Source of the DNA: Deltaproteobacteria bacterium
Lineage (GTDB): Bacteria > SAR324 > JACQKK01
NCBI GenBank assembly: GCA_029858505.1
Contig: JAOUEW010000002.1
Location: 582,395-646,394, forward strand
DNA: 64,000 nucleotides
Direction: 5' to 3'
Shown: piece by piece, positions 9,151 through 17,683 of the stretch
How positions within the stretch are numbered: the first letter of the stretch is position 1
Layout of the letters: every line of letters starts with the position of its first letter
Program-made: the position numbers and the translations under genes
The notes under the pieces: model-generated
Database searches by the model: none
The model's input: only the letters and a program-made list of their open reading frames with translations
What the model was told of the DNA's origin: nothing

Positions 9151-10532
9151 GGCGTGTCTCCGTTCGTATCTTTCCGGCTCCACTTCGGTTTTCCCTTGTT
9201 CTTTCCAAGCCCTGATTTTTTCCCGGTCTTATTTTTATTCCCTTTGGGTTTTTGAAACTTATGGCTCTTTACCTCATTGGATTTCTTAACGGACGGTCTT
9301 GTTCTTGCCGGGGGTTGATCCCCCATTTGCTGAGATGGATGGAGGGAAACAATGGGTCCATCCCCCGCCATGGGAACTTGTTCAGCCCCATCCAGGAACC
9401 ACCCTCTGGTGCGGGCTGGCAGGCTCAGGGCGGGTTGTTCTTCCAGAGTTCCCTTTGGGGTGCAGACCATCACCACCTTGTCTTGAGACTTCCCTGAGGA
9501 CTTGGATCCCCTGGCCGGAAGCCGTTCCGACACCACCCTGGCTCCGGGCCGTTTTTGAAACAAACGGCTGGTTTCATTGGTCGCATTCACCCGAAATGCC
9601 AGCCCAGACAAATTCACCTCCCGCATGGAAAACCCCACCCCTCCCCAATCGCGCAATTCCTGATCAAAGTAAAAATCCATGGGCAGGGGCGGGGTTTCGT
9701 GGCACCAGTGACCTGGGCGGTCGCGCTTCATGGGGCACGGCAACCCATGGGGGCATGGGTATACCAGGGTTTCCTCCGTCAGGTGCTCCCGCAGGGCCAT
9801 GACATTCAAGAAACCTTGGCGGGTTCCTGGTTCCACCCATAACCCCAAACCTCCGGGGGTAACCAACCCCGCCAAGGAACGGGCCATGCGATGAACATGG
9901 TTGCCCCGGCCACTGTCTTGTAGGCCCAGTTCGTTCAAAGCCATGCCACCCCCCGCCACGGAAAACCGGTCTCCTCCATTCTCCCGCAGAAAGGACACCA
10001 CCCCTTGGGTATGTCTTGAAATGGTGAGATTCACTTGGGGCAGGTATAAACGGGCAAAGGCCCGCAGGTTGTCTTCAGCCCAGTCCAGCACTCGGCGCCC
10101 TTGGTCCACCAAGGCTATCTCCAGGGGTGGAAGGTTTTCTTGCCCCAGCCAACCCAGCCAAGCCAAAGAAAACGCACCCGAACCGCACCCAATATCCGCA
10201 ATCCGAAGCCTACCCCCCACCAGGGGTGGAAAGGGCGGCCCATCGGCGGTTCCCCGCCAATTCAACCGCGACAACACATGCGCCACCCGAAATAAATTCC
10301 GTGGAAGGTAATAAAATTGATATCCCCCCAAATGTCCATGGATCGGATTCTCGCCTTTGGAGAACTCGGCTTCCCGCTCGGTATAGGCCTCGTGCAGCAC
10401 TTCCACCTCCCGGCCAATCTTAAGCCAGAATTCACGGCCCGGGGGGGAACCGCCCTGCCTTTCTCTTTGGGCGTAGACTTCCCACAAGGCTTGCTTCACG
10501 AGGGCCTGCGGAAAGGGCTTGAATCGAGACAT
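9147..10532 (-). CDS. Rsm22-like (mitochondrial small-subunit type) methyltransferase with basic tail
   Basis: This 461-residue protein has a SAM-binding core (RIADIGCGSGAF, then LEIALVDQGRRVLDWAEDN). It also has the cysteine pattern CPHGLPCPMKRDRPGHWC, typical of Rsm22-family proteins, in which four Cys are thought to hold an Fe-S cluster. Rsm22 is needed for mitochondrial small-subunit assembly, and bacterial relatives are little studied. The ATG at 10532 starts MSRFKPFPQALV; the longer frame to 10640 adds 36 residues with no visible ribosome site. The last 110 residues are low-complexity and Lys-rich (for example GNKNKTGKKSGLGKNKGKPK), suggesting RNA or ribosome binding. It is translationally coupled to DUF2851 and divergent from yggT. 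rRNA as the target is inferred. Confidence 0.72.
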   Translation of the reverse strand: MSRFKPFPQALVKQALWEVYAQRERQGGSPPGREFWLKIGREVEVLHEAYTEREAEFSKGENPIHGHLGGYQFYYLPRNLFRVAHVLSRLNWRGTADGPPFPPLVGGRLRIADIGCGSGAFSLAWLGWLGQENLPPLEIALVDQGRRVLDWAEDNLRAFARLYLPQVNLTISRHTQGVVSFLRENGGDRFSVAGGGMALNELGLQDSGRGNHVHRMARSLAGLVTPGGLGLWVEPGTRQGFLNVMALREHLTEETLVYPCPHGLPCPMKRDRPGHWCHETPPLPMDFYFDQELRDWGGVGFSMREVNLSGLAFRVNATNETSRLFQKRPGARVVSERLPARGSKSSGKSQDKVVMVCTPKGTLEEQPALSLPARTRGWFLDGAEQVPMAGDGPIVSLHPSQQMGDQPPARTRPSVKKSNEVKSHKFQKPKGNKNKTGKKSGLGKNKGKPKWSRKDTNGDTP

Positions 10533-10682
10533 GGCAGATAGACCAAAAGGATGTGCGGAGGAACGATGATTATGATAAAGAAATAAGAGCGACCTGCCGC
10601 GAAGGAATGATTCTGGATGATTCAGAGGGAACGCATCCACTCAGCCACGGCGAATATCTTTCAACCTCTCACACCCGATCCC

Positions 10683-11411
10683 ATGGAATCTCTATTTCAT
10701 TTTCTGGCCGGAGCCGTCTTTTGGTTCCTGCTCATTTACGAGTGGATTCTCATCATTGCAATCCTCATCACCTGGGTCAACGCCGATCCCGCCAGCCCAT
10801 TGGTTCGGTTTTTAAACCGGATGAGCCGCCCTTTCTGGAATTTTCTACAACGAATTCTCCCAGCTAGGCTGGCCCCCTTTGCCGCTTATGCTTCGCTGCT
10901 GGTGGTGTGGTTTGGCCAGATTTTCTTTCCTGGGTTGCTGGATACCCTGGGAGACACCCTGGGCGGAACCCTGGATTTATCCACGGGAGAAACCCGGATT
11001 GGTGGATTCTTTTTGTTGGGCTTGGGCGTTGTGTTCAAAAACCTGTTGAGCTTTCTTACCCTGATGTTGGTGGTGTGGTTTATTCTCACCATGGCCCGGC
11101 CATCGCCCTTCAATCCAGTGGTCAGGTCCCTGGGGATGCTGGTCGACCCTTTTATTACCCCTTTTCAAAAGCGGTTGCCCCGCATGTCGGTAGATATTTC
11201 GCCCCTGTTGGCGGCTTTGGTTTTCTTTCTCATCAATCTGTATTTGGTGGGGAGCCTGGTGATGTATGGAAAACGGTTGAGTCTTGCTTACCCCTACACC
11301 AACCCCATGTATTTCCAAAGTCCTGATCAAACTTTTCCCTCTCAACCCTCTCAAGATCAGGACCCCCAGGATGGAGAACCCCGTGAGCAATCACCCTCTA
11401 CTCGCCCATGA
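10683..11411 (+). CDS. YggT family membrane protein (two YggT units)
   Basis: This 242-residue inner-membrane protein contains two copies of the YggT unit. The first is at residues 10-95 (WILIIAILITWVNADPASPL, then LNRMSRPFWNFLQRILP). The second is at about 120-205 (VVWFILTMARPSPFNPVVRS, then LVDPFITPFQKRLP). Each unit has two helices and an Asn/Asp-Pro re-entrant-looking loop. YggT proteins are linked to osmotic adaptation and, in cyanobacteria and chloroplasts, to membrane or nucleoid organisation (YlmG); the mechanism is unclear. I use the ATG at 10683 because upstream codons encode polar text unlike the family. The C-terminal 40 residues are Gln/Asp/Pro-rich and disordered. It converges with the GlnD-like gene, with no clear terminator in the 62-bp gap. 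Confidence 0.85.
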   Translation: MESLFHFLAGAVFWFLLIYEWILIIAILITWVNADPASPLVRFLNRMSRPFWNFLQRILPARLAPFAAYASLLVVWFGQIFFPGLLDTLGDTLGGTLDLSTGETRIGGFFLLGLGVVFKNLLSFLTLMLVVWFILTMARPSPFNPVVRSLGMLVDPFITPFQKRLPRMSVDISPLLAALVFFLINLYLVGSLVMYGKRLSLAYPYTNPMYFQSPDQTFPSQPSQDQDPQDGEPREQSPSTRP

Positions 11412-11473
11412 AAGTTGTTGGGGTTGCAAATCAAATCATGCCTTAAGAACAGGATGATTCGCTGGGTTGGTGC

Positions 11474-14400
11474 TTATACAATGCCTGAATCCATGAGGGT
11501 CAAGAACTTTTTCACGTTCTTCGGCCCTTGGAGGGTCTCGTAGTCGGAGGGTTTCAGGTAGAAATAATCCATCACCTGGATTCCGGTGGTGGTGATGAGT
11601 GCCTGCTGAAAAGACACCTGGAATTGTTCAAACAGCCGGACGGCTTTGAGAAACAAAAACGGCTGGTCCTTCAAACGCAACCGTACCAACGGAAAGGGAG
11701 TGTCCTTCCGGTAAAAACCATCCGGGGTTTCCACCACCAAATACCCTTTCCCATCTTCCTCTAAAAAGTCCAAGCCATAGTCTTCACTGCCCGCTCCCTT
11801 TTTTTCCGAAGACATCAATAAACCTGGCGGTTGGCCATCTAGAATGGCCGTTTCCAAATCTCGGGCAAAAAGGCCCTCTCCCGGATTTAAGGGCGTCACC
11901 TGGAAGTAATAGCAAAATCCTGAATCTCCGGATTGATACACCACTTTATTTACTTTTCCCTCCAGGATATTTAGATGGCGCAGGGATAAGGCATAGGCCA
12001 CCCGGGCATGGGAACGTTCCACCCCCCGTGTGTGAACCAGTACCGATTCAGGCTGTCCTTGAGGGCCATACACCACATCGGCTTGAACCGGTTGAGTTCC
12101 ATCCAACAGAAACTTGGCCGATTGTGCAGCCAGAAACCGGGGGCCTCGGCGCAACAAATACCGATTGGGAAAGGCATGAATAAACCAAGACAACCGTTTT
12201 TCATCCCCCGCCAGCAAACCAACCAACGATTCCTCACTTAAGCCTTGGCTTAACATATTGGCCAGTCCTTGCTCTTTTTTTTCCAGGGCCAGGGGGGTTC
12301 CCTGCCCCAGCAAAAGCTCTCGATGAGCGGATTCTATTTTTTCTTCCCATGTACGCAACGTTTGTTTTTCCGGCGGGTTCAACCGTTCCAAGGGATCGTA
12401 CAACCCGGCTTTTAACCCTTGCGACAAGGTTTTGGCCACAAGCAAATGTTGTCGCGTGTGCCGAATCAATTCTTCTTTTTTTCGGTCCAAATAGGCCGAT
12501 ATTACGGCGTGGGATTTTCCAGCCTCGGGCACTCCGCGCAGTTCGCTTAAAATCCTCATGGCTTCCTCCATTAAATGACGGATAGAAGCCAACGACTCTG
12601 AGGGCTCCGCTTTGCGGGCGGTCAACACCCCGGCATTCATGGCATACAGCAGCAGCACAAATTCCACTTTTCGCTCGGCCATTTCAAACAGGTCCATCAA
12701 GGCCTGATCGAAATACGTTGTGGTGCGAATGATATCCACCATGGCCTGCCGCCGGGTAATCAACATGCCCACCCTGGCCAGCCATTCCACATCCCGATAC
12801 CCCAATCGGGTCAGCCATTTCACGGCTTCTTCAGAAGATTGTTGGGCGCTGTCTTCTTGTTCGGATAAAAGCCCCACCGGGTGAAGGAACAAGGCCCAGC
12901 GCAAAGCACGGTATAAATTTGGGGTGATGGCGTCCCGCCACTCTGGGTCTTGAACCAACACCTTGTTCAGGGCATCTTGCCCTGCCGCCAGGGCATCCAA
13001 CATCAATCGATGAACGGCCATTTTCTTGTTTTCCACCGTTCGCATAAGGTAAAACAGCCGGTCACAGGCCGGAAGAAAACGCCCAATGAGGGTTTCTTGT
13101 TGTGGAGAAAGGGGATCATTCACCTCAAACATGGACTCTAAAGCTAAGTGGCAAAAAGACTCTGAAAATATTTGATTGAAACCATCCAGGGCTTTCGTTT
13201 CTACCCCTTGAATTCGGCTGACGTCCTCCGACAATTTATCTTTTAGTTCTAAGGTAAGGTCGTATCCGGTGCGGGCGATATAAGCGAACAAGGGAAGAAG
13301 ATAATCTCCTTTTTTCCTGTTTTTCTCTGAGAAGGAAATGATTTGCTGGCGACCTAAATGAACAGAGACCTCGACCCCACCCATGGTTTGAACCAGGGTG
13401 TGGTCTAATACCCGTTCCATCAATGCTTGGCCAATCCGTCGAACATCTGCGGCCATCCGCAGCATGCGGGTCATGACGTCATCCGGAGATAGAGCCGTAT
13501 TTTTTTCACGGCAATATCGGGCCACGGTTTGCTCACCCACGTAATTATTGTCGTGGGTTCCACCAGATGGGTCATCCTCACAGATCACGTTCCTCAAGTC
13601 ATAAAACATGTCTTGAGCTTTGGCCAAGGTTGCGGCCTCCCACATGGAAAGAAGGCCGTCCTGAAATGCCGAACGAATCCGCTCTCCCATTTGGCTGCCT
13701 GTGGCAGCTTTTCCTTGGGAATAGATCCACAAAGGAATTTGCATGGTTCTAAGACCACCGCTTTCATTTTTTACATCAAAGCCATTGGATTCAGGAAAAG
13801 GAAGCCCCGCAAAGTCTTCCATTTTTTGGCGTAAAAAAACTTCCAGTGGGGATTCCCGTCGAAATTGAGCCCGCAACAGTTCCAACACCTTGGCATTGCC
13901 AGCAATCGTGCGGGATTCCAAAAGGGCTGGAACCGTATGAATGGTTTCTGCTCGAAAAAAACGCGTCAGGTCTTCTCCTAGCTCAAAATACTGGCTGGCC
14001 GAAACCAAGCCAGCCCCGGCCAATAACTCCTCCATTCGAATCACAACTTCCCGATACACCATTCGTTCTTCCTCAACCAACCCTTTAGGATCCAAGGCGT
14101 ATCCCGTATCCATATCCGACCGGAAACTCATTTCCCCCCGACCATATCCCCCACGGGCAAACACCACCAAACGTTTCTCTACGTTTTTTTTCCCTGGAGG
14201 CATGTTGGAGAGATATTTCACGGACCGTTGAAGCTTGGCGACGTCACTGTGAAGGGTTTCCAATTCGTCCTTCATCCGTTTTTCCAACATCCTGTAATAG
14301 GAGCGAGACTCCTCTCCTCCGCCTTCCTCCAGCAGCAACGCGGGCATCTGCTGCCGCAGCCCAGACAGTTGTTTTTCTTTTTGGGGAATATTTTTTTCTT

Positions 14401-14827
14401 TATAGGATAATTCCTGATGGACTTCCTCTTTTTTCACGGCCGCCAACAAAGGGAGTTCCTCCACAGACCATTGAAACAGGGCCGCCAATAGGCCATCTAA
14501 CAAAAACGTATAACGGTGGAGGGTTTGAAACGAATGAAAAGCATTGCGGTGAAACTCTTGAAGGGTTTCTCGTTCCCGAGTCACATACTCCGCCATCACC
14601 CGTTCCAAAACGTTTTTTCGGCGCACAAGTATTGATTTGGGAGAATCGTCGTGGATCGGATTGGGGTGAGGGACCACCAAACCAGCCCCTTTGGCCAGGG
14701 CGGCCAAGGCTGCTGCATGCTCCGCGGAGAGCGGAGAATGCTTTGGAATCACAAGGGATTCCAGCAGGTCATCCAGCCGTTTCCGGTGAACCCGGCCGGT
14801 CAAAGATGAGCGAGGGGATGGGATCAC
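11474..14827 (-). CDS. GlnD-like large nucleotidyltransferase with degenerate HD domain
   Basis: This 1117-residue protein follows the GlnD plan. A helical N-terminal region comes first. Next is a nucleotidyltransferase site (GGYGRGEM at 226-233, SDMD at 237-240) and a GlnD-type DVKNESGGLRTMQ stretch near 351-363. A helical region matching the HD domain follows, and then an ACT-like C-terminus. GlnD modifies the PII nitrogen sensor, and its HD domain removes the group. Here the HD pair reads HP (LFLHPVGL, about 645-652), and the segments that are normally MYHxYTVDEH and HHLLMS read ENKKMAVHR and VGMLITRR. The removal activity is therefore probably lost. The predicted transferase residues are intact. 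The GTG start overlaps the regulator stop as GTGA, so the two are co-translated. The target is unknown; canonical glnD may lie elsewhere. Confidence 0.72.
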   Translation of the reverse strand: MIPSPRSSLTGRVHRKRLDDLLESLVIPKHSPLSAEHAAALAALAKGAGLVVPHPNPIHDDSPKSILVRRKNVLERVMAEYVTRERETLQEFHRNAFHSFQTLHRYTFLLDGLLAALFQWSVEELPLLAAVKKEEVHQELSYKEKNIPQKEKQLSGLRQQMPALLLEEGGGEESRSYYRMLEKRMKDELETLHSDVAKLQRSVKYLSNMPPGKKNVEKRLVVFARGGYGRGEMSFRSDMDTGYALDPKGLVEEERMVYREVVIRMEELLAGAGLVSASQYFELGEDLTRFFRAETIHTVPALLESRTIAGNAKVLELLRAQFRRESPLEVFLRQKMEDFAGLPFPESNGFDVKNESGGLRTMQIPLWIYSQGKAATGSQMGERIRSAFQDGLLSMWEAATLAKAQDMFYDLRNVICEDDPSGGTHDNNYVGEQTVARYCREKNTALSPDDVMTRMLRMAADVRRIGQALMERVLDHTLVQTMGGVEVSVHLGRQQIISFSEKNRKKGDYLLPLFAYIARTGYDLTLELKDKLSEDVSRIQGVETKALDGFNQIFSESFCHLALESMFEVNDPLSPQQETLIGRFLPACDRLFYLMRTVENKKMAVHRLMLDALAAGQDALNKVLVQDPEWRDAITPNLYRALRWALFLHPVGLLSEQEDSAQQSSEEAVKWLTRLGYRDVEWLARVGMLITRRQAMVDIIRTTTYFDQALMDLFEMAERKVEFVLLLYAMNAGVLTARKAEPSESLASIRHLMEEAMRILSELRGVPEAGKSHAVISAYLDRKKEELIRHTRQHLLVAKTLSQGLKAGLYDPLERLNPPEKQTLRTWEEKIESAHRELLLGQGTPLALEKKEQGLANMLSQGLSEESLVGLLAGDEKRLSWFIHAFPNRYLLRRGPRFLAAQSAKFLLDGTQPVQADVVYGPQGQPESVLVHTRGVERSHARVAYALSLRHLNILEGKVNKVVYQSGDSGFCYYFQVTPLNPGEGLFARDLETAILDGQPPGLLMSSEKKGAGSEDYGLDFLEEDGKGYLVVETPDGFYRKDTPFPLVRLRLKDQPFLFLKAVRLFEQFQVSFQQALITTTGIQVMDYFYLKPSDYETLQGPKNVKKFLTLMDSGIV

Positions 14828-16428
14828 TCTTTTGCCGTAAGATTTAAGCGGACCATTTTCTTGCGCAATCCTTCCCGGCTAAGACCTAACCGTTTGGCTG
14901 CTTGCAGTTGGTTTCCGCCGGTTTCCTTCAGGGCTCTTTGAATCAAATCCAGTTCAACTTCTTCCACGGCTGACCGTAAATCCAGGCCTTCTTTGGCTGG
15001 TTGTAAGGAGGCCGTTTTTGCCAAAGCCCCGCGGGAAGAGGATACGGAGGGCGTTTCCACCCCCAACAACGGGCATACATCCACGGTTTCCCCTTCAGAC
15101 AGAATGACCGCCCGTTCGATGATGTTTTCCAGTTCGCGCACATTCCCCGGCCATGGATAGGTCATCATGGCAGTCTCACATTCCGGGTTGAATATTTTTT
15201 TCCCCACCTTCATTTTATCAATGGCGTTGGACAGGATGAAACGAGCCAACATGATGATGTCATCTCCCCGCTCTCTCAGCGGAGGAATGAGAATGGGAAA
15301 CACGTTCAGCCGGTAGTACAGGTCTTCACGGAATTCACCCTGTTCAATGGCGGCTTCCAGGTCACGGTTGGTAGCCCCAATCACCCGAATATCCAGTTGA
15401 ATTTCTTGGTTTCCTCCGATTCGCATGAAAGTCCGCTCTTGCAGCACGCGAAGCAGTTTCACCTGGGTAGACAGAGGCATCTCTCCCACTTCGTCCATGA
15501 ACAAAGTTCCCCCCTTGGCTTGCTCCAGCAACCCAACCCGGCGGTTCACCCCCGTGGCCACGCCTTTTTCAATACCAAACAGTTCGCTTTCCATCAGGCT
15601 GTCCGGAAGTGCCGCGCAGTTGATGGCCACAAATGGTCGGTTAGCCCGTGGGCTTTGCGAATGTATGGAACGGGCAATCAGCTCCTTTCCCGTTCCACTT
15701 TCGCCGCGAATCAACACATTCGCCTCTGTGGCGGATACTTTATGGATGGCGTTTTTTACTTGAAGAATGGCCGGGGAGTCTCCCACGATGGCGGGATAGG
15801 CGTATTTACCCTTTAACTGGGCCTTCAGGGTGATGTTTTCCTGCTCCAGGGTGTCTTTGCGTTCAACCTCTTTTTCATACAACTGAATGTTTTCGATGGC
15901 GATGGCGGCTTGGGAGGCCACCATTTTTAAAACCTCCTGGTCATACGATGTAAATGTGCCGGTTCGCTTATTCAGCAGTTCAAATGCTCCAATCACCTCA
16001 CCCTGGGTGGAAATCAACGGAACACACAACAGGGTGTGGGTTTTATATCCTGTTTCTTTGTCCACCAAGGGATTGAAGCGGGTATCTTGATAGGCATCCG
16101 GAATAATGAGAGGCATGCCCGTGCTGACCACCTTCCCCGCAATGCCCTCGTTTTTTTTCACTCGGATAATTTCTTCCTCGGCCAGCCCCGTGGCGATTTT
16201 GGACCATAGTTGTTCTCCCTCGACAAGGAAGATTGACCCCCGCTCGGCGTTCAAAATCTGATTGGTTTCATTCACAATGGTTTGCAACAAATGATTGAAG
16301 TTCCGTTCTGTGGAAAATATATTTCCAATCCGAACCAAAGCCGAAACCAAGTCCGGTTGTTCTCCCGGGTTTCCAGAAGACACATCCGTTGAGGAAGAAG
16401 AGGAGGGGCGGGTTGTTTTCGTATCCAT
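14824..16428 (-). CDS. GAF-AAA+-Fis transcriptional regulator of the bacterial enhancer-binding family
   Basis: This 534-residue protein has a GAF sensor domain (about 25-190), an AAA+ domain (about 215-445) and a Fis-type helix-turn-helix at the C-terminus (NQLQAAKRLGLSREGLRKKM). Walker A is GESGTGKE, Walker B is GGTLFMDEVGEM, and the Arg-rich FREDLYYRLNVFPI stretch is typical. The loop that contacts sigma-54, normally GAFTGA, reads GVATGV here, so the key aromatic residue is Ala. It may use an altered contact or act independently of sigma-54. GAF domains bind small molecules, and there is no receiver domain, so control is by ligand rather than phosphorylation. Its stop overlaps the GlnD-like start, arguing for shared function. 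Translation starts at the ATG at 16428. Confidence 0.85.
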   Translation of the reverse strand: MDTKTTRPSSSSSTDVSSGNPGEQPDLVSALVRIGNIFSTERNFNHLLQTIVNETNQILNAERGSIFLVEGEQLWSKIATGLAEEEIIRVKKNEGIAGKVVSTGMPLIIPDAYQDTRFNPLVDKETGYKTHTLLCVPLISTQGEVIGAFELLNKRTGTFTSYDQEVLKMVASQAAIAIENIQLYEKEVERKDTLEQENITLKAQLKGKYAYPAIVGDSPAILQVKNAIHKVSATEANVLIRGESGTGKELIARSIHSQSPRANRPFVAINCAALPDSLMESELFGIEKGVATGVNRRVGLLEQAKGGTLFMDEVGEMPLSTQVKLLRVLQERTFMRIGGNQEIQLDIRVIGATNRDLEAAIEQGEFREDLYYRLNVFPILIPPLRERGDDIIMLARFILSNAIDKMKVGKKIFNPECETAMMTYPWPGNVRELENIIERAVILSEGETVDVCPLLGVETPSVSSSRGALAKTASLQPAKEGLDLRSAVEEVELDLIQRALKETGGNQLQAAKRLGLSREGLRKKMVRLNLTAKE

Positions 16429-16717
16429 GGGAGGAAGAATCCCGAAGGGGGTTGGGTTGTTTCATCCATTCGCTGATACAACCCCTGCCCAGAGGTCATT
16501 CTTACACCTAAACCTTCCCACAAGGGGTGTCAACATAATTGGCATACCGGGACCATTTATTTTCTCTCGTTATTTCTGATTATTACAAAGGACTCAACCG
16601 CTTCTTGAATACCGGCTTCCCTACTTTTTCCCATAAGGGGTGACCGTGAAACCCAAACCCCCATAAAAGTGATATATTTGATTTGTTAATATATTCTCAC
16701 CTCAACGAAGCAAGCCC

Positions 16718-17683
16718 ATGCCCACTGGATTGGCCTACCATCCCAGTTTCCTCAATCATGACACCGGCACACATCCAGAGTGTGCGGAGCGTTTAACGGC
16801 CATTCGGGAAGCTTTACGGCAATCCGCTGTGTTTCCGCGGTTGGCCCAGGTGCCCTGCCATGAAGCCACCGTGGAAGACCTGACACGAATTCATTCCCTC
16901 GAATATATCCAACGGGTGAAAGCGGCAAGCGCCCAATCCCTTCCTTACTTGGATACCCCTGACTGCCCGGTGTCTCCGGGTACTTGGCCCGCCGCATTGC
17001 GAGCCGTTGGGGGGGCCGTGGAATTGTGCCGCCAAGTGCTGGCTGGAACCCTGAACAATGGATTTTTGCTGGCCCGGCCCCCTGGCCACCATGCTGAACG
17101 AGATCGGGCCATGGGATTTTGTTTTTTCAACCAAGTGGCCATTGCCGCGGCTTGGTTGCTGCACTCAGGGTTGGAACGAGTGTTGATCTTTGACTTTGAC
17201 GTTCACCATGGAAATGGCACCCAACACGCATTTGAAACCTCTTCCCAAGTGTTTTATGCCAGCATTCATCAGCACCCTGCCACGCTTTACCCAGGCACAG
17301 GCTGGCCAGAAGAGCGGGGGCTGGGAGCCGGAGAGGGCTACACCGTCAACTTTCCTTTGAATCCTGGCGCTGGAGACGCAGAGTGTCTGGATGTATTTGA
17401 AACTCAATTACTTCCTTTATTTCATAACTATCGCCCTCAATTTGTGCTGATTTCTGCTGGTTTTGACGGCCACCGAGAAGACCCCTTGGCATCTCTCAAC
17501 CTGACTCAAGTTGCTTATGACCGCATGATTTTGGCCATGAAAACCCTGGCTGAAAAGAATTGCGCCGGACGGCTGGTCACCGTGCTGGAAGGAGGGTATA
17601 ATACAAAAGTACTGTCTCATTGCGCCAAGTCCCATGTGGAAATATTGGCCGATTCTTCTCCACCCCGAGGTACCCACTTTTGA
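16718..17683 (+). CDS. Histone-deacetylase-family (AcuC/acetylpolyamine amidohydrolase-like) zinc hydrolase
   Basis: This 321-residue cytoplasmic zinc hydrolase would remove acetyl groups from lysines, polyamines or small molecules. It has the class II HDAC-like signatures RPPGHHAERDRAMGFCFFN (tandem His and the GFCFFN wall), FDFDVHHGNGTQ (Asp and His zinc ligands), SAGFDGHREDPL (second Asp) and LEGGYN near the C-terminus. All catalytic and metal residues expected for the family are present. The start at 16718 gives MPTGLAYHPSFLNHDTG, a normal family N-terminus. The following RNase R begins at a TTG overlapping its stop, so the two genes form one unit. Substrate identity is unknown. Confidence 0.9.
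   Translation: MPTGLAYHPSFLNHDTGTHPECAERLTAIREALRQSAVFPRLAQVPCHEATVEDLTRIHSLEYIQRVKAASAQSLPYLDTPDCPVSPGTWPAALRAVGGAVELCRQVLAGTLNNGFLLARPPGHHAERDRAMGFCFFNQVAIAAAWLLHSGLERVLIFDFDVHHGNGTQHAFETSSQVFYASIHQHPATLYPGTGWPEERGLGAGEGYTVNFPLNPGAGDAECLDVFETQLLPLFHNYRPQFVLISAGFDGHREDPLASLNLTQVAYDRMILAMKTLAEKNCAGRLVTVLEGGYNTKVLSHCAKSHVEILADSSPPRGTHF

Noticed and set aside
16506..16534. TTGACA on the minus strand ahead of the regulator as a -35 box
   Set aside because: With a 17-bp gap the -10 candidate reads TAGGTG, sharing only two positions with TATAAT.
16540..16560. Possible sigma-54 -24/-12 promoter near TTGGCAT before the regulator
   Set aside because: The GG of the -24 box is present, but no GC dinucleotide at the right -12 spacing follows, so it does not meet the consensus.
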